From Streptomyces sp. JJ38 (lineage in GTDB: Bacteria; Actinomycetota; Actinomycetes; Streptomycetales; Streptomycetaceae), in the NCBI RefSeq assembly GCF_019303475.1, contig NZ_JABLSI010000007.1, forward strand, positions 1 through 64,000: DNA of 64,000 bases. The letters run 5' to 3'. The notes under the pieces are model-generated. The model was not told the origin of the DNA. It worked only from the letters and a program-made list of their open reading frames with translations, and ran no database searches. Of this stretch, positions 1 through 9,562 are shown piece by piece. The first letter of the stretch is position 1. Each line of letters starts with the position of its first letter. The translations under genes and the position numbers were made by a program.

Positions 1-260
1 ACGCCCCGACGATCCCGGCCGCGGCCCCGGCGGCCCGGGAGGCTCGCGCTGCCGACGCCCCCGGGACGCCGGCCGGGCCCGCTGAGGCCCCGGCGGCCCC
101 CGCGCCGGGCGAGGACGCGTACGCGACCCGGGCACAGCTGGCCGAGCTCTCCGCCCGGATCGAGCAACTGGCCGAACACCAGGCCCAGCTGATGCGACAG
201 CTCACGCTGCTGCTGGACGCCCAGCTCGCCGCCCGCCCGAACGGCCAGGTGGCCCGATGA
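1..260 (+). CDS. C-terminal tail of an upstream PKS/NRPS megasynthase (partial)
   Basis: An open frame runs in from the left edge and stops with TGA at 258-260, overlapping the ATG of the next gene (ATGA). Only about 85 residues are visible. They are an Ala/Pro-rich linker followed by a predicted amphipathic helix (motif LAELSARIEQLAEHQ) and a short charged tail. Such a tail is typical of the region after the last carrier domain of a type I polyketide synthase or NRPS, where it serves as linker or docking helix. The same AELSARIE motif recurs at the start of the next protein. The substrate and the upstream domains are outside the window, so the megasynthase assignment is inferred from the neighbour. 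Confidence 0.7.
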   Translation, partial: APTIPAAAPAAREARAADAPGTPAGPAEAPAAPAPGEDAYATRAQLAELSARIEQLAEHQAQLMRQLTLLLDAQLAARPNGQVAR

Positions 261-3200
261 ACGCCCTGGACGAGGTCGCCGAGCTCTCCGCCCGGATCGA
301 GGCGCAGCTCGCCCGGCTCCACGGCACCGCGCCCGCCGGGCCATCCCCCGCCACACCCCCGGCTCCACCCCCGTCCCCCGCCGCCGAGGCCGACCCGCCC
401 CCGGTGGTGCACGGGCCCCGCGTGTCGGTCCCGCGGGACGCCTCGATGGCGGCCGACGGCGTCCCCGGCACCCGGGCCCACCTGGCCGACGTCATCCAGC
501 GCTTCACCGCCCGCACCGCCCGGTCCAAGGAGCTGGCCCAGCGGCACCGCCGGGTGCTCGCCGACAGCCGGGCCACGGTCGGGTTCCGCAGCAGCACCAA
601 GGAGATGCTCTACCCCCTGGCCGCCGCCGCGGCGCGCGGCGCGCGGCTCACCGACGTGGACGGCAACGACTACGTCGACATCACCATGGGCTTCGGCACC
701 CTGCTCTTCGGCCACGAACCGGAGTTCCTCACCGAGGCGCTGCGCGAGCATCTCGCCTCCGGGCTCCGGCTCGGTCCGCGCGGCCCGGAGGCCGGGGAGG
801 CCGCCGAACTCCTGGCCTCCCTCACCGGGATGGAACGGGTCGCCTTCGCGACCTCCGGCACGGAAGCCAACGCCTCCGCGATCCGGCTGGCCCGCGCCGC
901 CACCGGACGGGACAAGATCGTCGTCTTCCACGGCGCGTACCACGGCCACGCCGACGCCACCTTGGGCCGCGGCGTCGTCCAGGGCGGCGAGCGCACGACC
1001 GTACCGCTGTCACCGGGCATCGCACCCGGCGCGATGAGCGACCTGATCGTCCTCGACTACGGCGACGACGTCGCCCTGGAGGTCATCGCCGAGCACGCCG
1101 AGGACATCGCCGCCGTCCTGGTGGAGCCGGTGCAGAGCCGCCGGCCGTCGCTGCGGCCCGTGGACTTCGTGCGACGGCTGCGCGAGCTGACGGCGCGCCG
1201 GGGCATCGTCCTGCTGTTCGACGAGATGCTCACCGGGCTGCGTCCCCACCCGCGCGGAGCCCAGGAGCTCTACGGCGTCGTCCCGGACCTGGCCACCTAC
1301 GGCAAACTGCTCGGCGGCGGCTACCCGGTGGGCGCCATCGCCGGGCGGGCGGACCTGCTGGACGGGGTGGACGGCGGCGCCTGGAGCTTCGGCGACGACA
1401 GCTACCCGGCCCGCGAGACCACCTTCTTCGGCGGCACCTACCTCCAGCACCCGCTGGTCATGACGGCCGCCCGCGCGGTGCTCGCCCACCTCACCGAGCA
1501 GGGACCCGTCCTCCAGGAGCGGCTGGGCGCCCGTACCCAGGAGTTCGCGGACTCGCTCAACCGCCTCTTCACCGAGGAGGAGTTCCCGCTGCGCGTGGCG
1601 CACTTCGGCTCGATGTTCCGCTTCGAGCACCGCGCCAACATGGAACTCCTCTACCACCACCTGATCCTCAAGGGCGTCTACGTCTGGGAGTGGCGGAACT
1701 TCTTCTTCTCCACCGCGCACGACGAGGGCGACATCGCGCGGGTGCACGACGCGGTGGTGGACTCCCTGCGCGAACTGCGTGCGGCGGGCTTCTTCCCCCG
1801 CCGCACCCCGGCCGCCACGGCCCCCGTGGCTTCCGCGGCCGCCCGCACCGCCGCCCCCGCCCCCGCCGCGGCGGCCGGCCGGGGCGCTCCGGAACGTCCG
1901 GCCCCGGAACTCAGCCTGTACTTCTTCGGCGACTACCCACAGGACGCCGGGGAGGCGGGGGGAGCCACCGCCGCCGCGTCCTACGAGACCATCACCGAGG
2001 CCGCCCGCTTCGCCGACCGGGCCGGCTTCCACGCGCTCTGGCTGCCCGAACGGCACTTCCACTCCTTCGGCGGCCTCTTTCCCAACCCGTCCGTCCTGGC
2101 CGCCGCCCTGGCCCGCGAGACCGAGCGGATCCGGCTCAACGCCGGTTCCGTGGTGCTGCCGCTGCACGACCCGGTCCGGGTGGCCGAGGAGTGGTCGGTC
2201 GTGGACAACCTCTCCGGCGGCCGGGTGGGCATCGGCTGCGCCCAGGGCTGGAACGCCCGCGACTTCGTCTTCTTCCCCGAGCGCTTCGGCGCCCACCGGG
2301 AGCTGATGTACGAGCAGGCCGAGCAGGTGCGGGAGCTGTGGCGCGGTGGAACGCTGCGCAGGCGCACCGGGGACGGCGAGGCGGACATCACGCTGTACCC
2401 GCGGCCGGTGCAGCGTGAGGTACCGCTGTTCACCGCGATCGTGGGCAACCCGGAGTCCTACGAGCGGGCGGCCCGGCACGACCTGGGCGTGGTCACCAAC
2501 CTCATGGGCCAGTCCCCCGAGCAGCTCGCCGAGAACATCGGCCGCTACCGGCGCGCCCGGGCCGCCGCCGGGCTGGACCCCGACGCCGGACACGTGGCAG
2601 TGCTGCTGCACACCTACCTCGACGAGGACCTGGAGCGGGCCAGGACTGCCGCGTACCAGCCCCTGCTGCGCTACATGCGCTCCTCGCTCTCCCTCTTCGG
2701 CCAGATGACCAGCAGCCTGGGCGGCAGGATCGACCTCGCCGCCCTGAGCGAGAGCGACCTGGAGGCCGTCTTCAGCCGCGCCTACGAACGCTACTGCGAC
2801 CAGCGGGCGCTCATCGGCACCCCGGAGAGCTGCCGCCCGGTGATCGAGCGGCTGCGCGCGGCGGGCGCGGACGAGGTCGCCGCGCTGGTGGACTTCGGCG
2901 TCCCCCCGCGGGCGCTGCTGGACGGCCTGCCGAGGCTGGGCGCCCTGCGCCGGGCCGTCCACGGCGCATCCCACGGCGACGACCACGCCGAGGCCGGACG
3001 GCCGCCCGGGGGACGGGAGTCCATACGGGCCACCGGATCACCCGCCCCCGTCGCCTCGCCACCGGACCCCCCGGACCCCCGGGAGGGGCCGCTGTCACCG
3101 GGCCAGCAGCGCATCTGGATCAGCCAGCGCACGCACCCCGCCAGCACCGCCTACAACGAGGCGGGCGTCGTCCGCCTGGACGGCGAACTCGACGTGCCCG

Positions 3201-6200
3201 CGCTGCGCACGGCGTTCGCGCGTCTGGTGGACCGGCACGGTGCCCTGCGCACGGTCTTCACCACCGTCGACGGTGAACCGCGCCAGCGGGTCCGGCCGCC
3301 GGGCGCGGCCGGTGCCCCCGCGGTTTCCGACCTCACCGTCGAGGACGCCGCCGGGCGAGCCGAGGCCGACGTGGCGCGCGAGGCGCTGGCGGCCGAAGGC
3401 ACGCACCGCTTCGACCTGGAGCACGGGCCGCTGTGGCGTGCCCGGCTGCTGCGGCTGGCCGAACGGCGCCACCTGCTCGTGCTGGGCTTCCACCACATCG
3501 TCGTGGACGCCGCCTCGCTGGAGGTGTTCAGCCGCGACCTGTCCGCGCTCTACCGTGCCGCCCTCACCGGCCGTCCCGCCGGACTCCCCGCCCCGGGCAC
3601 CGACTACCTGACGCACACCGCCCGGCTGCGCGCGGGGCTCGGCTCGGCCCGGCAGCAGGCGGACCTCGCCTACTGGCAGGACACCCTGCGGGGCGCTCCG
3701 CCCGTGCTGGCCCTGCCCACGGACCGGCCACGGCCCGAGGTGCCGAGCTCCCGCGGCTCCTGGGTGCACCGCGACCTGGACCCCGAACTCGCCGATGCCG
3801 TCCGGGCACTGGCCCGCGGCTCCCGCGTCACCCCGTTCATGACCCTGCTGGCCGGCTGCGCCGCGCTGCTGGGCGAGGTGAGCGGGCAGCGGGACCTGGT
3901 CGTCGGCACCCCGGTCAGCGAACGGCCCGAGGACTGCCGGGAGACCATCGGCTTCTTCCTCAACACCCTGGCCCTCCGGCTCGACCTGACCGGGGACCCG
4001 TCCTTCCGGGAGCTGCTGACCCGGGTCCGCCACACCACACTGGACGCCTACGACCACGCGGCCGCGCCCTTCGACGCCGTCGTCCGGACCACCTCCGCGC
4101 AGCGGGACGTGAGCCGCTCACCGGTGTTCCAGGTGTTGGTGGAGTACGAGACCGGCGAGCCCTTCGCCCTGGACCTGCCGGGGGTGAGCGCGGAACCGGT
4201 GGCGATCGGCGCCGACAAGGCACTGGTGGACCTGGCCTTCTACCTCACCGCGAGCACCCGGGGCATCGGCTGCCGGCTGGAGTACCAGACCGACCTGTTC
4301 GACGAGGAGACCGCGTCCGGCCTCCTGGCCCGGCTCGAGGACGTGCTGCGGCGCGCCGTGGCCGCGCCCGACGCGTCGCTGAGCGCCCTGCGCGGCGTCC
4401 TGCACGGCCCGCGCCGGACGCTGCCCGCGACGACGGTCGACCGTCTCGTCGCCGAGCAGGCCGCCGCCCACCCGGACCGCCCGGCCGTGCTGGACGCCGA
4501 CGGCACCCTCGGCTACGGGCGGCTCCTCCAACGCGCCGAGCGGCTGCGCCGTCGACTGCCCGCCCCGGAGTCGGACCCCGACGCCCCGGTGGCGCTGTGG
4601 CTGCCCCGCTCGGCCGCCCTGGTGACCGCCCAGCTCGCGGTCCTGCGCTCCGGGCGCGCCTTCCTGCCGCTCGACCCGGGGCTGGGCGCGCAGCGCGTCG
4701 CCGCCGTCCTGCGGGACAGCGGCGCCCGGCTCCTGCTCACGCACCCCGACGCTCCCCCGGTGCCGGACGTGCCGGAGTCGGTCACCGTGCTCTCCCTCGC
4801 CGACGAGACGGGAGCCGCGGGCCTGCCGGACCGTCCGCCCGCCGACCCGGACCCCGACCGAGCCGCCTGCGTCATCTACACCTCCGGCTCCGAGGGCACG
4901 CCGAAGGGCGTCGTCGTCACCCACCGCAGACTGCTCAACATGGTGCGCTGGCAACACCGCCGGTTCGGCACCGACGCGAACGCCCGGGCGGCGATGGTGT
5001 GCAGCCAGAGCTTCGACGCCGCGCTGCTGGAGGTCTGGCCCGCGCTGACCGCCGGGGCCTCGCTGGCCGTCGCCGGGGATGACGTCCGTCTCGACCCGCG
5101 GGCGCTGGCGCGCTGGTACGGCGAGCGGGAGGTCACCTTCGCCGTCCTGCCCACCGCGCTGGCCGAACAGCTGCTGTCCCTCCCCGACGACCGCCAGCCG
5201 CCCCTGCGCCACCTGGCCACCGGCGGCGACGCGTTGCGGGTCCGGCCACCGGCCGCCGCCCCGTACGAGACGGTCAACATCTACGGGCCGACCGAGGGCA
5301 CCGTCCTGGTGACCGCGCACACCGTCGCCCCCCGGGGCACCGCCGAGGGGCCCGTCCCCATCGGCCGTCCGATCGACAACACGCGGCTGTACGTCCTGGA
5401 CGCCGAAGGGCACCCCGTGGCCCCGGGTGAGCGGGGCGAGCTGCACCTCACCGGCGCCGGAACAGCCGCCGGCTACCACCGGGACCCCGCACGCACCGCC
5501 CGGCGCTTCCGCACCCGCCCGGACCTGGACCCGGACGTCCTCTACGCCACCGGCGACCTCGTGAGCACCGACGAGCAGGGCCGGCTGCTCTACCACGGGC
5601 GCCTGGACGACCAGGTGAAGATCCGCGGCTTCCGGGTGGAGCCCGCCGAGGCGTCCCACGCGCTGCGCAGCCTGCCCTCCGTCGCCGACGGCGCCGTGCT
5701 GGGCCGCAAGGACGGCAGGGGCGAGTCGGTCCTGGCCGGATACGTCGTCCCGCACGGCCCGCGTCCTGCCGACCCGGCGGCGTTCCTGGCCGGAGTGGAG
5801 CGCGAGCTGTGCGGGCTGCTGCCCGACTACCTGGTCCCCCGCGGCTGGGCGCTCCTGGAGGCACTGCCGCTGAACGCCAACGGCAAGCTCGACCGCACCG
5901 CGCTCCCGGAGGCGCGCGTCCCGCGGCCGGACGGCGGGGCGGGCCGGACCGCCCCGGCGCCGCTCGACGCGACCGCCCGGCTGCGGAAGCTGTGGGCCGC
6001 CGAACTCGACTGCGCCGAGCAGGAGCTGGAGGAGGACGCGTCCTTCTTCGCCCTCGGCGGCGACTCGCTCGGCGCGATCCGGCTCGCCGGACGGGTCAGC
6101 GAGGAGTTCGGCACCGACTACCCGGTGGTGGAGTTCCTGCGCCGCCCGACGCTGGACGCCATGCGGGCGCGGGTCACCGACGGCGCGCCCGGTGCCGAAC

Positions 6201-6220
6201 GGGTCCGGGGGGCGGTGTGA
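257..6220 (+). CDS. Hybrid megasynthase: aminotransferase / luciferase-like monooxygenase / C / A / PCP
   Basis: This is a 1987-residue assembly-line protein. After a helical N-terminus come: a class III PLP aminotransferase of the GSA-AT type (about 100-510, with the DEMLTGLR region and the lysine motif TYGKLLGGGYP); a luciferase-like flavin monooxygenase of the kind found inside megasynthases (about 575-905); a condensation domain (about 945-1385) whose active site reads HHIVVDA instead of HHxxxDG; an adenylation domain (about 1395-1880; A3 YTSGSEGTPKG, A5 NIYGPTEG, A10 NANGKLDR); and a PCP (FFALGGDSLGAIRL, Ser near 1937). A rough Stachelhaus reading by eye is DALVAGIVLK, which I cannot assign firmly; an aromatic or hydrophobic amino acid is possible. 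The aminotransferase implies amination of an upstream beta-keto intermediate, and the monooxygenase a hydroxylation or oxidation. Coupled by ATGA to the upstream gene and by GTGA to the next. Confidence 0.92.
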   Translation: MNALDEVAELSARIEAQLARLHGTAPAGPSPATPPAPPPSPAAEADPPPVVHGPRVSVPRDASMAADGVPGTRAHLADVIQRFTARTARSKELAQRHRRVLADSRATVGFRSSTKEMLYPLAAAAARGARLTDVDGNDYVDITMGFGTLLFGHEPEFLTEALREHLASGLRLGPRGPEAGEAAELLASLTGMERVAFATSGTEANASAIRLARAATGRDKIVVFHGAYHGHADATLGRGVVQGGERTTVPLSPGIAPGAMSDLIVLDYGDDVALEVIAEHAEDIAAVLVEPVQSRRPSLRPVDFVRRLRELTARRGIVLLFDEMLTGLRPHPRGAQELYGVVPDLATYGKLLGGGYPVGAIAGRADLLDGVDGGAWSFGDDSYPARETTFFGGTYLQHPLVMTAARAVLAHLTEQGPVLQERLGARTQEFADSLNRLFTEEEFPLRVAHFGSMFRFEHRANMELLYHHLILKGVYVWEWRNFFFSTAHDEGDIARVHDAVVDSLRELRAAGFFPRRTPAATAPVASAAARTAAPAPAAAAGRGAPERPAPELSLYFFGDYPQDAGEAGGATAAASYETITEAARFADRAGFHALWLPERHFHSFGGLFPNPSVLAAALARETERIRLNAGSVVLPLHDPVRVAEEWSVVDNLSGGRVGIGCAQGWNARDFVFFPERFGAHRELMYEQAEQVRELWRGGTLRRRTGDGEADITLYPRPVQREVPLFTAIVGNPESYERAARHDLGVVTNLMGQSPEQLAENIGRYRRARAAAGLDPDAGHVAVLLHTYLDEDLERARTAAYQPLLRYMRSSLSLFGQMTSSLGGRIDLAALSESDLEAVFSRAYERYCDQRALIGTPESCRPVIERLRAAGADEVAALVDFGVPPRALLDGLPRLGALRRAVHGASHGDDHAEAGRPPGGRESIRATGSPAPVASPPDPPDPREGPLSPGQQRIWISQRTHPASTAYNEAGVVRLDGELDVPALRTAFARLVDRHGALRTVFTTVDGEPRQRVRPPGAAGAPAVSDLTVEDAAGRAEADVAREALAAEGTHRFDLEHGPLWRARLLRLAERRHLLVLGFHHIVVDAASLEVFSRDLSALYRAALTGRPAGLPAPGTDYLTHTARLRAGLGSARQQADLAYWQDTLRGAPPVLALPTDRPRPEVPSSRGSWVHRDLDPELADAVRALARGSRVTPFMTLLAGCAALLGEVSGQRDLVVGTPVSERPEDCRETIGFFLNTLALRLDLTGDPSFRELLTRVRHTTLDAYDHAAAPFDAVVRTTSAQRDVSRSPVFQVLVEYETGEPFALDLPGVSAEPVAIGADKALVDLAFYLTASTRGIGCRLEYQTDLFDEETASGLLARLEDVLRRAVAAPDASLSALRGVLHGPRRTLPATTVDRLVAEQAAAHPDRPAVLDADGTLGYGRLLQRAERLRRRLPAPESDPDAPVALWLPRSAALVTAQLAVLRSGRAFLPLDPGLGAQRVAAVLRDSGARLLLTHPDAPPVPDVPESVTVLSLADETGAAGLPDRPPADPDPDRAACVIYTSGSEGTPKGVVVTHRRLLNMVRWQHRRFGTDANARAAMVCSQSFDAALLEVWPALTAGASLAVAGDDVRLDPRALARWYGEREVTFAVLPTALAEQLLSLPDDRQPPLRHLATGGDALRVRPPAAAPYETVNIYGPTEGTVLVTAHTVAPRGTAEGPVPIGRPIDNTRLYVLDAEGHPVAPGERGELHLTGAGTAAGYHRDPARTARRFRTRPDLDPDVLYATGDLVSTDEQGRLLYHGRLDDQVKIRGFRVEPAEASHALRSLPSVADGAVLGRKDGRGESVLAGYVVPHGPRPADPAAFLAGVERELCGLLPDYLVPRGWALLEALPLNANGKLDRTALPEARVPRPDGGAGRTAPAPLDATARLRKLWAAELDCAEQELEEDASFFALGGDSLGAIRLAGRVSEEFGTDYPVVEFLRRPTLDAMRARVTDGAPGAERVRGAV

Positions 6221-7710
6221 GCACGCCGGAGGAGCTGGACCTCGAAGCGCTGCTGAACCACCTGGCCGCCCAGGACGTCAGGCTCACCCCGGACGGCGCC
6301 CTGCTGCGCTACGACGCCCCCGCCGAGGCCGCCGGGCCCGCCCTGGAGGCGGCGCTGCGGCGTCACAAGGAGCAGCTGCTCGCGTGGGCCGACGGGAAGC
6401 CGGTGGTCCTCGCCCGCGAGCGCGCCGCCGACGGGGCCGCCGACCTGGCCCTGCGCCACGCCGCCGAGACCCGTCCGGAGACGTGGAACGTCGCGATCGC
6501 CATGGACCTGCGCGGACCGCTGGACCCCGAGGCACTCGGCAGCGCCCTGACGGCCCTGACCGCCCGCCACGAGGCACTGCGCAGCCGCTTCGTCCCGGCG
6601 GCGGACGGGGTGTGGCAGGAGGTACTGCGCGCCGCCCCGGCCTCCCTGCCCACCGAGGACCTCCGCCCCCTCGTCCCCGCCGCCCGCGAGGCACGGCTCG
6701 CCGAGGCGTGCGCCGAACTCGCCGACCGCCCCTTCGACCTGACCGAGGGCACCCACCCCAGGACGCGGCTGCTGCGGCTCGCGGACGAGGAGTGGCGGCT
6801 CGTGCTCGTCCTGCACCACGTCACAGTCGACGGCCGGGCCTTCACCGTCCTGCTGCACGAACTCGGCGTCCTCTACCGGCAGGCGGCCGGCGACACGGGC
6901 GTCCCGGCGCTCCCGCCCGCCCCCTCCTGCGTCGCCCACGCCCGCGCCGAGGCCGCCCGGGCCCCGGACGAGGCCGAGGAACGGCGCCGTCTCGCCTTCT
7001 GGGCCCGCGAACTGGCAGCCGCCTCGGCCGAGTGCGGCCTCCCCCCGGACCGGCCCCGGCCCCCGCGGCTCTCCGGCCGCGGGGCCACCGACCGCATCGC
7101 GGTCGAGCCCCGCGTCCGGGAGGCCCTGGAGTCCTTCGCCCGCGGACACGGCACCACCCCCTTCGCCGTCACCCTGGCCGCGACGGTCCGCATGGTGACC
7201 ACCCTGAGCGGCCAGCGGGAGGTCGTGCTCAACACCTCCTACGCCAACCGCCCCGACCCGGCCTCCCAGTCCCTCGTGAGCTGCACCGCCACGGCCCTGC
7301 CCCTGCGCATCCGTTGTGAGCGGGGCGACACCTTCGCGACACTCTGCGCGCGCGTGCACGCCCAACTCGTGGAGGGCATCGCCCACCTGCTGCCGTACGG
7401 CCGCATCCGCGAGGGCCTGGCCCGCCACCACGACCTGGACGTACCCGCCCCGCTGCCGCTGAGCATGACGTACCAGAGCTCCCTGGAGACCGCCCTCGAC
7501 CTGCCCGGCCTGACCGTGACGCTGGTCGACCTCCACCCGCCCGGCGCCCGCCGCGACTGCACCTTCGGCTTCACCCCGCTCCCCGACGGCTCAGGCGAAC
7601 TCACCGCCGAGTACAGCACCGACCTCTACGACCCGGGGACGGTCCGAGGCTGGCTGGACACCTGCGTCACCCTCCTGGCCGAGCTGGAAGCGACGGAGCC
7701 CGTCGCCTAA
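6217..7710 (+). CDS. TubC-type docking domain plus stand-alone condensation domain
   Basis: A GTG start overlaps the previous stop (GTGA), giving 497 residues. Residues 1-60 look like a TubC N-terminal docking domain (LEALLNHLAAQDVRLTPDGA, then a basic helix ending in HKEQLLAW). Such domains receive the C-terminus of the preceding NRPS subunit. The rest is one condensation domain with an intact HHVTVDGR motif near residue 199 and the C5-like NTSYANRPDP region. No adenylation, carrier or thioesterase domain follows, so this looks like a terminal C domain. It could release the chain by condensing it with a free nucleophile, or pass it to a protein encoded elsewhere. It is the last gene of the cluster in this window. 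Confidence 0.85.
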   Translation: MSTPEELDLEALLNHLAAQDVRLTPDGALLRYDAPAEAAGPALEAALRRHKEQLLAWADGKPVVLARERAADGAADLALRHAAETRPETWNVAIAMDLRGPLDPEALGSALTALTARHEALRSRFVPAADGVWQEVLRAAPASLPTEDLRPLVPAAREARLAEACAELADRPFDLTEGTHPRTRLLRLADEEWRLVLVLHHVTVDGRAFTVLLHELGVLYRQAAGDTGVPALPPAPSCVAHARAEAARAPDEAEERRRLAFWARELAAASAECGLPPDRPRPPRLSGRGATDRIAVEPRVREALESFARGHGTTPFAVTLAATVRMVTTLSGQREVVLNTSYANRPDPASQSLVSCTATALPLRIRCERGDTFATLCARVHAQLVEGIAHLLPYGRIREGLARHHDLDVPAPLPLSMTYQSSLETALDLPGLTVTLVDLHPPGARRDCTFGFTPLPDGSGELTAEYSTDLYDPGTVRGWLDTCVTLLAELEATEPVA

Positions 7711-7881
7711 CCGCCCCACGCATCCCGGGACCATCCCGTTGACGACGCGGCGAACGCTGCTTCCGCCCGCGCGGCTGGACTCGACCGTGTGGCCACCCGG
7801 GCACGACAATGCCCGTGCGAGCACGCCACACCCATGGCGGGCCGGGTGCCGGTCCGGAACACTGCTGAGGATGTGAACACG
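7711..7881. other. Intergenic region at the end of the PKS/NRPS cluster
   Basis: This stretch separates the last cluster gene from the reductase gene. I see no convincing hairpin terminator or promoter. Confidence 0.3.
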
Positions 7882-8445
7882 ATGAGCGATCGGGGCACCG
7901 GAAGCGGCAAGGTGGTCGTCAACAGGTCGATGTCGCTGGACGGCTTCATCGCCGCTCCCGGCGACGAGATGAGCTGGATCTTCGACGTCATGGCGCCGGA
8001 CGCGTTCCCGGAGATCGCGGCGGCCACCGGCGCCATGCTCGTCGGCCGACGGACCTACGAGGTAGGGGCCGCCATGGCGGCCGAACAGCCCGGCGGCGCG
8101 GACTATCCCTTCTCCGGCCCCGTGTTCGTCCTCACGCACAGGCCGCCGGACACGTCCGACCCGGCGGTCACCTTCCTCACCGGTGACATCGGGGAGGCGG
8201 TCGCCACGGCACGCGCGGCGGCGGGCGGCAAGAACCTGGAGGTTCTCGGCGCCGACGTGGCCGCCCAGTGTCTGCGCCGGGGGCTCGTCGACGAGATCCT
8301 GGTGTACGTACTGCCGGTACTGCTCGGCGACGGCGTCCGCTTCTCGCCCCCGGGCCTCGGCAGGGTCGACCTGGAACCGGTGAGCAGCACCCGTGCGGGC
8401 GCCGTCACCGTCCTCCGCTTCCGCGTCCCCGCCACTGCGGGGTAG
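7882..8445 (+). CDS. Dihydrofolate-reductase-like / RibD C-terminal family reductase
   Basis: A 187-residue protein of the dihydrofolate reductase fold family related to the RibD C-terminal domain, presumably an NADPH-dependent reductase of unknown substrate. The N-terminus VVVNRSMSLDGFIAAPGDE is the typical first strand and loop, ATGAMLVGRRTYEV the cofactor-side helix, and GGKNLEVLGADVAAQCLRRG the later nucleotide-binding segment. I chose the ATG at 7882, which has a weak GAGG about 11 nt upstream; an in-frame GTG at 7873 is an alternative. It sits alone after the cluster and could be a tailoring gene, but such reductases are common stand-alone genes in Streptomyces. Confidence 0.8.
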   Translation: MSDRGTGSGKVVVNRSMSLDGFIAAPGDEMSWIFDVMAPDAFPEIAAATGAMLVGRRTYEVGAAMAAEQPGGADYPFSGPVFVLTHRPPDTSDPAVTFLTGDIGEAVATARAAAGGKNLEVLGADVAAQCLRRGLVDEILVYVLPVLLGDGVRFSPPGLGRVDLEPVSSTRAGAVTVLRFRVPATAG

Positions 8446-8630
8446 GGGCCGAACGCCGGGCCCCAGCCAGCGATGATCGGCTACTCCCGCTGCCAGATCC
8501 ACCGAGGTGAGTGGACGCCCCGGCAGCGGAGGAAGACCAAGAAGCGCTGACACCACCAGGCAGCGGACTGCCGCCAGGCCGCCGAGACGCTCGGTGGCCT
8601 GGGACGCCATCAGGATGACACCGGTGGTGC
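8446..8630 (+). pseudogene. Possible C-terminal remnant of an unidentified gene
   Basis: An in-frame stretch ending at TGA near 8550 encodes a basic tail (EWTPRQRRKTKKR) without a plausible start or upstream domain. Basic tails of this kind occur in transposases and other DNA-binding proteins, but nothing here identifies the family. The rest of the stretch shows no gene. Confidence 0.2.
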
Positions 8631-9341
8631 TCAGGCACGGCGGTAGGTGTCCCGCCAGCGCTTGCGGTGGGCTCGATCGCCCTGGCCGGTGCCGTTCAGC
8701 GGCACCATGGCCTGCAACGGGGTTCCCGTGTTCCACACACCGAGCAGATCGCGGTGGACGGCGAGCACCCCATGCCGCACCGCCAGAGCGAGGGCGGCCC
8801 TGCTGAACGGACAGGTGGCCGCGAAGACGGCTACGTCGGCCTTGTGGTGCAGCCAGGCGGTGCCGAGGAACTTCTGCATGTCGCCACTGGGCACGTAGCG
8901 GTGCGGAGCATAGTGCTTGCACTGGATGACCAGCAGCCGGCCGTCGGGCAGCCTGGCGACGACATCGGCCCCGAGGTCGCCCGACTTTCCGCTCACCTCG
9001 ACGTCCGTACAACCGTCGCGGCGGCACAAGCCCGCAACGTACTGTTCGAACTCCTGCCAGGTCATCGCGTCCACCTCAGCCAGTAACCGCTGGCCTTCCT
9101 GGATCGCGTCCTCGCGCCGCCACCGCAGGTCCCGTCGACGCGCCAGCCGGTCCGTACGCCAGAGCCAGCAGGCCCCGCCGCACAGACACCCGAGGACCCC
9201 GATGCCCGCGAGGTACGGCCAGACCTGCGACCAGAACGTTGCCAGCAGGGCCGCCACCAACGCCCCAGCAAGCAGGACCGTGTCGCGTCGCCCCTTGCGT
9301 CTCGTCCACGCGACCGCTCGACGCCTGCGCTTCCTCGCCAC
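8631..9341 (-). CDS. Membrane-anchored Mrr-type restriction endonuclease-like protein
   Basis: About 236 residues. A very basic N-terminus is followed by two hydrophobic segments (TVLLAGALVAALLATFW and a second one rich in Gly/Leu/Cys), a basic linker, and a PD-(D/E)xK nuclease domain of the Mrr type. The core shows MTWQEFEQYVAGLCRRDG, then GDLGADVVA and LLVIQCKHY, which match the D...(E/Q)xK catalytic pattern. These proteins are predicted to cleave foreign or modified DNA or to take part in DNA quality control at the membrane. I chose the GTG at 9341, preceded by AGGGGGAAG; an in-frame GTG at 9389 would add 16 residues but has no ribosome binding site. Confidence 0.78.
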   Translation of the reverse strand: MARKRRRRAVAWTRRKGRRDTVLLAGALVAALLATFWSQVWPYLAGIGVLGCLCGGACWLWRTDRLARRRDLRWRREDAIQEGQRLLAEVDAMTWQEFEQYVAGLCRRDGCTDVEVSGKSGDLGADVVARLPDGRLLVIQCKHYAPHRYVPSGDMQKFLGTAWLHHKADVAVFAATCPFSRAALALAVRHGVLAVHRDLLGVWNTGTPLQAMVPLNGTGQGDRAHRKRWRDTYRRA

Positions 9342-9467
9342 TCTTCCCCCTGTGCTCTCAACCCGTTGCCGAAGTCTGGCGAGGGTCACGCCGAAGGAGA
9401 AGGCCGCCTTCCCGGCCAGTGGCTCGATTCCGCCGCGGAGCCATGCCCCACCCGGGGCGCGAGGAAT

Positions 9468-9510
9468 CGCCGAAGGCCGCTACCCGTGTTCCGGGTGGCG
9501 GCCTTCGGCG
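9468..9510 (-). terminator. Hairpin terminator downstream of glnA
   Basis: An inverted repeat with an 18-bp stem (one G-T wobble) and a 7-nt loop lies about 53 bp past the glnA stop. No long T-run follows, as is usual in Streptomyces. Confidence 0.7.
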
Positions 9511-9562
9511 CATTGCCTGATGCCCACGTTCGGCCCGGTTTCCACCCAGCCGCCCTCGGCTC

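Noticed and set aside
1010..2986. 658-codon open frame on the minus strand inside the megasynthase
   Set aside because: Its frame is set by the GC-rich third positions of the plus-strand domains, which are clearly recognisable. No start signal or family match.
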